DNA from: Micavibrio aeruginosavorus_D | GTDB lineage: Bacteria > Pseudomonadota > Alphaproteobacteria > Micavibrionales > Micavibrionaceae | Assembly: GCF_051245535.1 (NCBI RefSeq) | Contig: NZ_CP195303.1 | Coordinates: 310,001-374,000 of the forward strand | Reading direction: 5' to 3' | DNA length: 64,000 bases | Shown: one piece after another, positions 61,028 to 64,000 of the stretch | Layout of the letters: each line of letters opens with the position of its first letter | Position numbering within the stretch: the first letter of the stretch is position 1 | Translations under genes and position numbers: made by a program | Notes under the pieces: generated by a model | Databases searched by the model: none | What the model saw: only the letters and a program-made list of their open reading frames with translations | Told to the model about the DNA's origin: nothing

Positions 61028-61884
61028 TTGAGTGCGTAATCGTGCAGGGCGGATGAGAAGCCCGTCATAACGGACTGAAGTCTTTCCATTTTTTCTGTAT
61101 CAATTTCCAGCGTGACCGGGTTCATATACTGATCCCGCACCACTTCAATCTGGATGCAATGCACGCCCTCATCCGGTGTGGCAAACTGTTGCAACAGATT
61201 GGCCCCGGAGAAGGGATCGTTGCGCGATGTTTTGTATCCGGCTTGCTCAAAATAGGCGGCGGCAAAATCGATCAGGGCCGGGCTGCACGCCGCGCCGTGT
61301 AAATCACCCAGAACAATATCAACATCGTGAAGGTGGGTTTCCTCCGGCTTGAACCGGCGGCGCATGGAATGCATGTCGCAATACAGGGCAAAGCCATGTT
61401 CATCGCGGGCATGGTCCAGCATTTTTTGCAGGGTTTCGTAATATGGGCGGTAATACGAAACGATGCGGTTTTGAACTTCCGCGCTGTCGGGGCGCAGATT
61501 TTCGTTGAAAATATTCACCATGCCCTTGTGTGGGTGGCGGACATATTCGGCAAACAGCCCGAACCCTTCTTGAACATAGGGGGTCAATTTATAGGGCAGG
61601 GTCCAGGAATCCCGTAAAACAGCGGGATTCAGCTCGTCCTCCGACCGGTTGAGGTCGATGCAGGCGCGGTGGATCAACATTTCCAGAACGGGACTGCCCG
61701 TGGCTGGAATGCCCGCCAGGAATTGTTCAACGTGAAGGTCGGAAAGGTGAGGAAAATCAGATGGTTCGCAGATGTAATCGAAGTGCAATGGGACAACCGT
61801 GCCGCTGTGCGGTGTATCGAACACAATGGGCGAGCGGCGGGTGCCGTTCGGAACATCGTGGATGATAAGAGGTTGATTCACCAT
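60898..61884 (-). CDS. N-formylglutamate-amidohydrolase-family protein, paralogue 1
   Basis: A 328-residue member of the N-formylglutamate amidohydrolase (HutG2-like) family. Seen motifs: VFDTPHSGTVVPLHFDYICE, RACIDLNRSEDELNP, YCDMHSMRRRF (zinc-binding His/Asp region) and DIVLGDLHGAACSP. The C-terminal 36 residues after the last conserved part are antisense to lipB and look like a run-on tail (TLSHASSNALSNASMGTS). It lies 32 bases after the second paralogue, in the same operon. The substrate is not certain; in the family it is N-formylglutamate or N-formimino compounds of histidine breakdown. Confidence 0.85.
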   Translation of the reverse strand: MVNQPLIIHDVPNGTRRSPIVFDTPHSGTVVPLHFDYICEPSDFPHLSDLHVEQFLAGIPATGSPVLEMLIHRACIDLNRSEDELNPAVLRDSWTLPYKLTPYVQEGFGLFAEYVRHPHKGMVNIFNENLRPDSAEVQNRIVSYYRPYYETLQKMLDHARDEHGFALYCDMHSMRRRFKPEETHLHDVDIVLGDLHGAACSPALIDFAAAYFEQAGYKTSRNDPFSGANLLQQFATPDEGVHCIQIEVVRDQYMNPVTLEIDTEKMERLQSVMTGFSSALHDYALNHAAEFMPESLREKTLSHASSNALSNASMGTSAPVSAFKDVTP

Positions 61885-61915
61885 TGAAAAAATACCCGTT
61901 TACAGAAACATCATA

Positions 61916-62845
61916 CTAATCTGCGGCCAGGTTGACAAGGTGGTGTTCCGCATAATTCGTGGAAAATGTAACCAGCTTGTCGATATCGTCCTTTAACGCA
62001 TTGTAATTCTTGTTTCTTTTGTTTTTGACCTCGTCCCAGTACAGGGCCTTGTTAATCTCAATCTGGATGGAGTGGCGGCCACGGGCCGGGTCGGCATAAC
62101 GGCGGACCAGTTCCACACCCTTGTACGGGTTGTTCACACTGACTTTGTAGCCCAGATCTCTTAAGAAATCCCTTAAGGCGTGGGTGAAGCCAATATCGCA
62201 ACTGGTCCCGTCACGGTCGCCCAGAACGAAATCCGGTTGGGCCGGAAACACTGGCGGCACGGTCGGGGCGGCGGGGAACGGCCCCCGCGCGGGCAAAGTC
62301 ATCGCCGCAGCCGAGGGCATGGAGTGGCAGTTAATATGCCAAACCTGCCCATAGCGATAATGCGCATCGTCGATCAGATGTTTCAGGCACGCATGATAGG
62401 GCTGGTAATAATGATGGATGCGATGCTGGATCGCGCGGACCGACAGCTGCTTGTCATAGACCGGCATGCCCGGGCGCACCAGCCGCCGGATCAGCCCGAT
62501 CCCGGCATAAGACCGCATGCTGGGCCGCAGCGGCCCCGGCCATTTTTCCGAGAGCAAGTCGACATCAATATCATCCTCCGCCCGGTTGGTGTCGATATAG
62601 CACCGGGGGAACAGGGCGCATAATAATGTGCCGCCAGCATCCGGAACGGAGTCGAACAGATGATCGACGTCGTTATCTTCCGCCCGTTGCAGCATGTCGA
62701 AGTCACAGGCGTAACCGAAATCATCCGGGTAATCCCGCCCGCTGTGCGGTGAATCGAAAATCACCGGAACTTCGCCCGCGCGCGGTTGGGTCACGTGGTA
62801 CAGGCGGTCGCGGTGCAGGGGTGGGGGCAAGTGATCTATCGTCAT
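61916..62845 (-). CDS. N-formylglutamate-amidohydrolase-family protein, paralogue 2
   Basis: A 309-residue protein; the start at 62845 overlaps the upstream stop by four bases (ATGA). It shares the same motifs as its downstream neighbour: VIFDSPHSGRDYPDDFGYACDF, PRCYIDTNRAEDDIDVD, WHINCHSMPSA and DFVLGDRDGTSCD. The overall identity between the two looks low (perhaps 25-30%), so the duplication is old. There is an insertion of about 20 Pro/Ala-rich residues (LPARGPFPAAPTVPPVFPAQ). No hut gene is visible nearby. Confidence 0.85.
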   Translation of the reverse strand: MTIDHLPPPLHRDRLYHVTQPRAGEVPVIFDSPHSGRDYPDDFGYACDFDMLQRAEDNDVDHLFDSVPDAGGTLLCALFPRCYIDTNRAEDDIDVDLLSEKWPGPLRPSMRSYAGIGLIRRLVRPGMPVYDKQLSVRAIQHRIHHYYQPYHACLKHLIDDAHYRYGQVWHINCHSMPSAAAMTLPARGPFPAAPTVPPVFPAQPDFVLGDRDGTSCDIGFTHALRDFLRDLGYKVSVNNPYKGVELVRRYADPARGRHSIQIEINKALYWDEVKNKRNKNYNALKDDIDKLVTFSTNYAEHHLVNLAAD

Positions 62846-63417
62846 TTTGGTGCGCGCCCGATACGTTGGCGGATGGACTTCATCCATGATGTGAGGCCGT
62901 TGGCCGGGCCATCACGGTGAATGGCGTGGGCAGATTTCACAACGCCAGCGGCGAAGGCGGCCTGTGCCGCGCGAAACCGTTCTCCGATTTCGGCGGGGGA
63001 TTGGGCGCTGGGGTCAATGGCGCGGATATGGCCATCAAACGCCATCGCGGTTTCAAAAATGGTCGATCCGGCGGAATCATAGGCGGCGGCAACATCGTTT
63101 TGCGCCATGCGGTCTTCCGCCGTGACCCGGGGGATGAGCGAGCTGTGATTCATCTTCACGGCATCCCAATCCACGGTTCTGTCTGCGAGCGCCAGTTTCA
63201 AGGCCGTCCATTGCAGGTCGAGCGGGGAGCCCAGCATCTCAACCCGGCAGGTGGCGACGGTCTGCTCGCCCTTCATAAATTCCACCGGGATCTGGATGGT
63301 GGTGCCCTTGCCGGACGATATGTTCCTGTAAAAATTCCAGAATCCTTCATCCACATTGGGGATCGTGTGACCCAACTGGCTGGCGGCAGTGCTGAATTTC
63401 TTGTTCAGAGTGGGCAT
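62842..63417 (-). CDS. hypothetical protein in the amidohydrolase operon
   Basis: A 191-residue cytoplasmic protein, first gene of the operon with the two amidohydrolase paralogues (ATGA overlap). It has an N-terminal beta-rich domain (TIQIPVEFMKGEQTVATCRVEML) and a helical C-terminal half (VAAAYDSAGSTIFETAMAFDGHIRAI). I recognise no family. Its fixed position suggests a role with the downstream enzymes, but the sequence does not say which. Confidence 0.6.
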   Translation of the reverse strand: MPTLNKKFSTAASQLGHTIPNVDEGFWNFYRNISSGKGTTIQIPVEFMKGEQTVATCRVEMLGSPLDLQWTALKLALADRTVDWDAVKMNHSSLIPRVTAEDRMAQNDVAAAYDSAGSTIFETAMAFDGHIRAIDPSAQSPAEIGERFRAAQAAFAAGVVKSAHAIHRDGPANGLTSWMKSIRQRIGRAPK

Positions 63418-63453
63418 AGGGTTTGTATAAATCCGTGTTGGCTCTCAATTCTC

Positions 63454-63520
63454 GTCATACCGGCGAAGGCCGGTATCCATACAATCCATCCGATGGACCC
63501 CGGCCTTCGCCGGGGTGACG
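63454..63520. repeat. REP-like element, copy 15
   Basis: GTCATACCGGCGAAGGCCGG and CCCCGGCCTTCGCCGGGGTGACG palindromes (arms in part), between the divergent operon and serS. Confidence 0.92.
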
Positions 63521-63646
63521 GGTGGGGTGGTGGGGGTATTTTCGTGTATCCCATCCCCCCTTTACCATTCGGGGGCAAGTTATTATAAGTATTACAGATT
63601 TTATCTTAAACCATGCCGCTTGCAAAAGCCTTAACCGGAGCCGGAT

Positions 63647-64000
63647 ATGCACGATCTTCGCGCCATCAGGGAAAACCCTGAAATATTTGACAAAAACTGG
63701 GCCCGTCGGGGTCTGGCGCCGCAAACCTCCGCCATTTTGGCTCTGGATGAACAGCGCCGCGCCCTGCAAACCCAGATGCAGGAGCTGCAAAACCGTCGCA
63801 ATGTGGCATCCAAGGAAATCGGCCAGATTAAAGCCAAGGGCGGCGACGCCAGCGCCCTGATGGACGAAGTGGCCGCGATTAAAGAAAAAGCCCCGGCGTT
63901 GGAAGCTGAAGAAGCCGCGTTGGCTGAAAAGCTGAACGGCATTCTCTCCAGCCTGCCCAACATTCTGGACGCCGACGTTCCGGTGGGGCCGGATGAAAAC
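63647..64000 (+). CDS. serS: seryl-tRNA synthetase, N-terminal part (partial)
   Basis: The gene runs off the right edge, and no stop occurs in this frame. It begins MHDLRAIRENPEIFDKNWAR, the classic SerRS opening, and continues into the long antiparallel coiled-coil arm (LDEQRRALQTQMQELQNRRN, then the second helix EEAALAEKLNGILSSLPN) that contacts the variable arm of tRNA-Ser. The catalytic class II core lies beyond the window. GGAG precedes the ATG. Confidence 0.95.
   Translation, partial: MHDLRAIRENPEIFDKNWARRGLAPQTSAILALDEQRRALQTQMQELQNRRNVASKEIGQIKAKGGDASALMDEVAAIKEKAPALEAEEAALAEKLNGILSSLPNILDADVPVGPDEN

Overview
The window looks like ordinary chromosome from a free-living or predatory alphaproteobacterium. 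GC is in the mid-50s and coding density is high. The gene content points the same way: hemA-type (C4) 5-aminolevulinate synthase, PpdK, a MaeB-type malic enzyme, single-copy ispH/thrB/rnhA, DUF3309, a 17-kDa-antigen-like glycine-zipper lipoprotein and a COQ9/TetR-like regulator. My best guess from memory is the Micavibrio/Bdellovibrionales-like alphaproteobacterial group; this is inference, not a database result. I see no prophage, insertion sequence, CRISPR array, rRNA operon or defence island.

Layout. 1-2.1 kb: a coupled operon with the end of a SUV3/MgpS-like RNA helicase, a Rap1a-like periplasmic protein and a membrane protein. 2.2-3.7 kb: a copper-type csoR-permease operon behind a very clear double-palindrome operator. 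3.7-6.9 kb: small envelope proteins (OmpA-like, DUF3309, lipoproteins), tRNA-Pro and an unusual beta-rich protein. 7-12 kb: ispB, a TrmN6-like methylase, a short SppA and hypotheticals. 12-26.6 kb: single-subunit-type glycyl-tRNA synthetase, ppdK, ygfZ, a GT9 glycosyltransferase, a peptide-binding protein, a macrodomain protein, two PfkB-family sugar/nucleoside kinases and hemA. 26.5-28 kb: a small signalling cluster (YjfB-like peptide, degenerate Hpt-like protein, CheY-like regulator). 28-40 kb: a ThDP enzyme, phhB, a degenerate zincin, htpG, pdxH, a 17-kDa-like lipoprotein, a 519-residue unknown, fabI, aroC and long sppA. 39.8-43.7 kb: the operon xseB-ispA-dxs-HAD. 44-51.9 kb: a divergent HDAC-like/AGE-epimerase pair, ispH, an HExxH protein, thrB-rnhA and a hypothetical behind paired DnaA boxes. 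52-58.5 kb: PBP1A, mgtE-GNAT and maeB. 58.7-64 kb: tandem paralogous small proteins, tRNA-Leu, lipB, a three-gene operon with two N-formylglutamate-amidohydrolase paralogues, and the start of serS.

Isoprenoid metabolism is well represented, with dxs, ispH, ispA and ispB all present. Most intergenic spaces at gene ends carry one of about fifteen copies of a roughly 70-bp REP-like palindromic element; half of one copy lies inside the predicted 5' end of dxs.

The most interesting items are not a classical new system. They are two pseudo-enzyme-like proteins (a zincin that has lost HExxH and an Hpt-like domain that has lost its His), an HExxH gene that interrupts the ispH-thrB-rnhA order, tandem small paralogues of unknown function, a perfect inverted pair of DnaA boxes, a probably leaderless ispH promoter, and divergent genes whose start codons overlap within a CATG.
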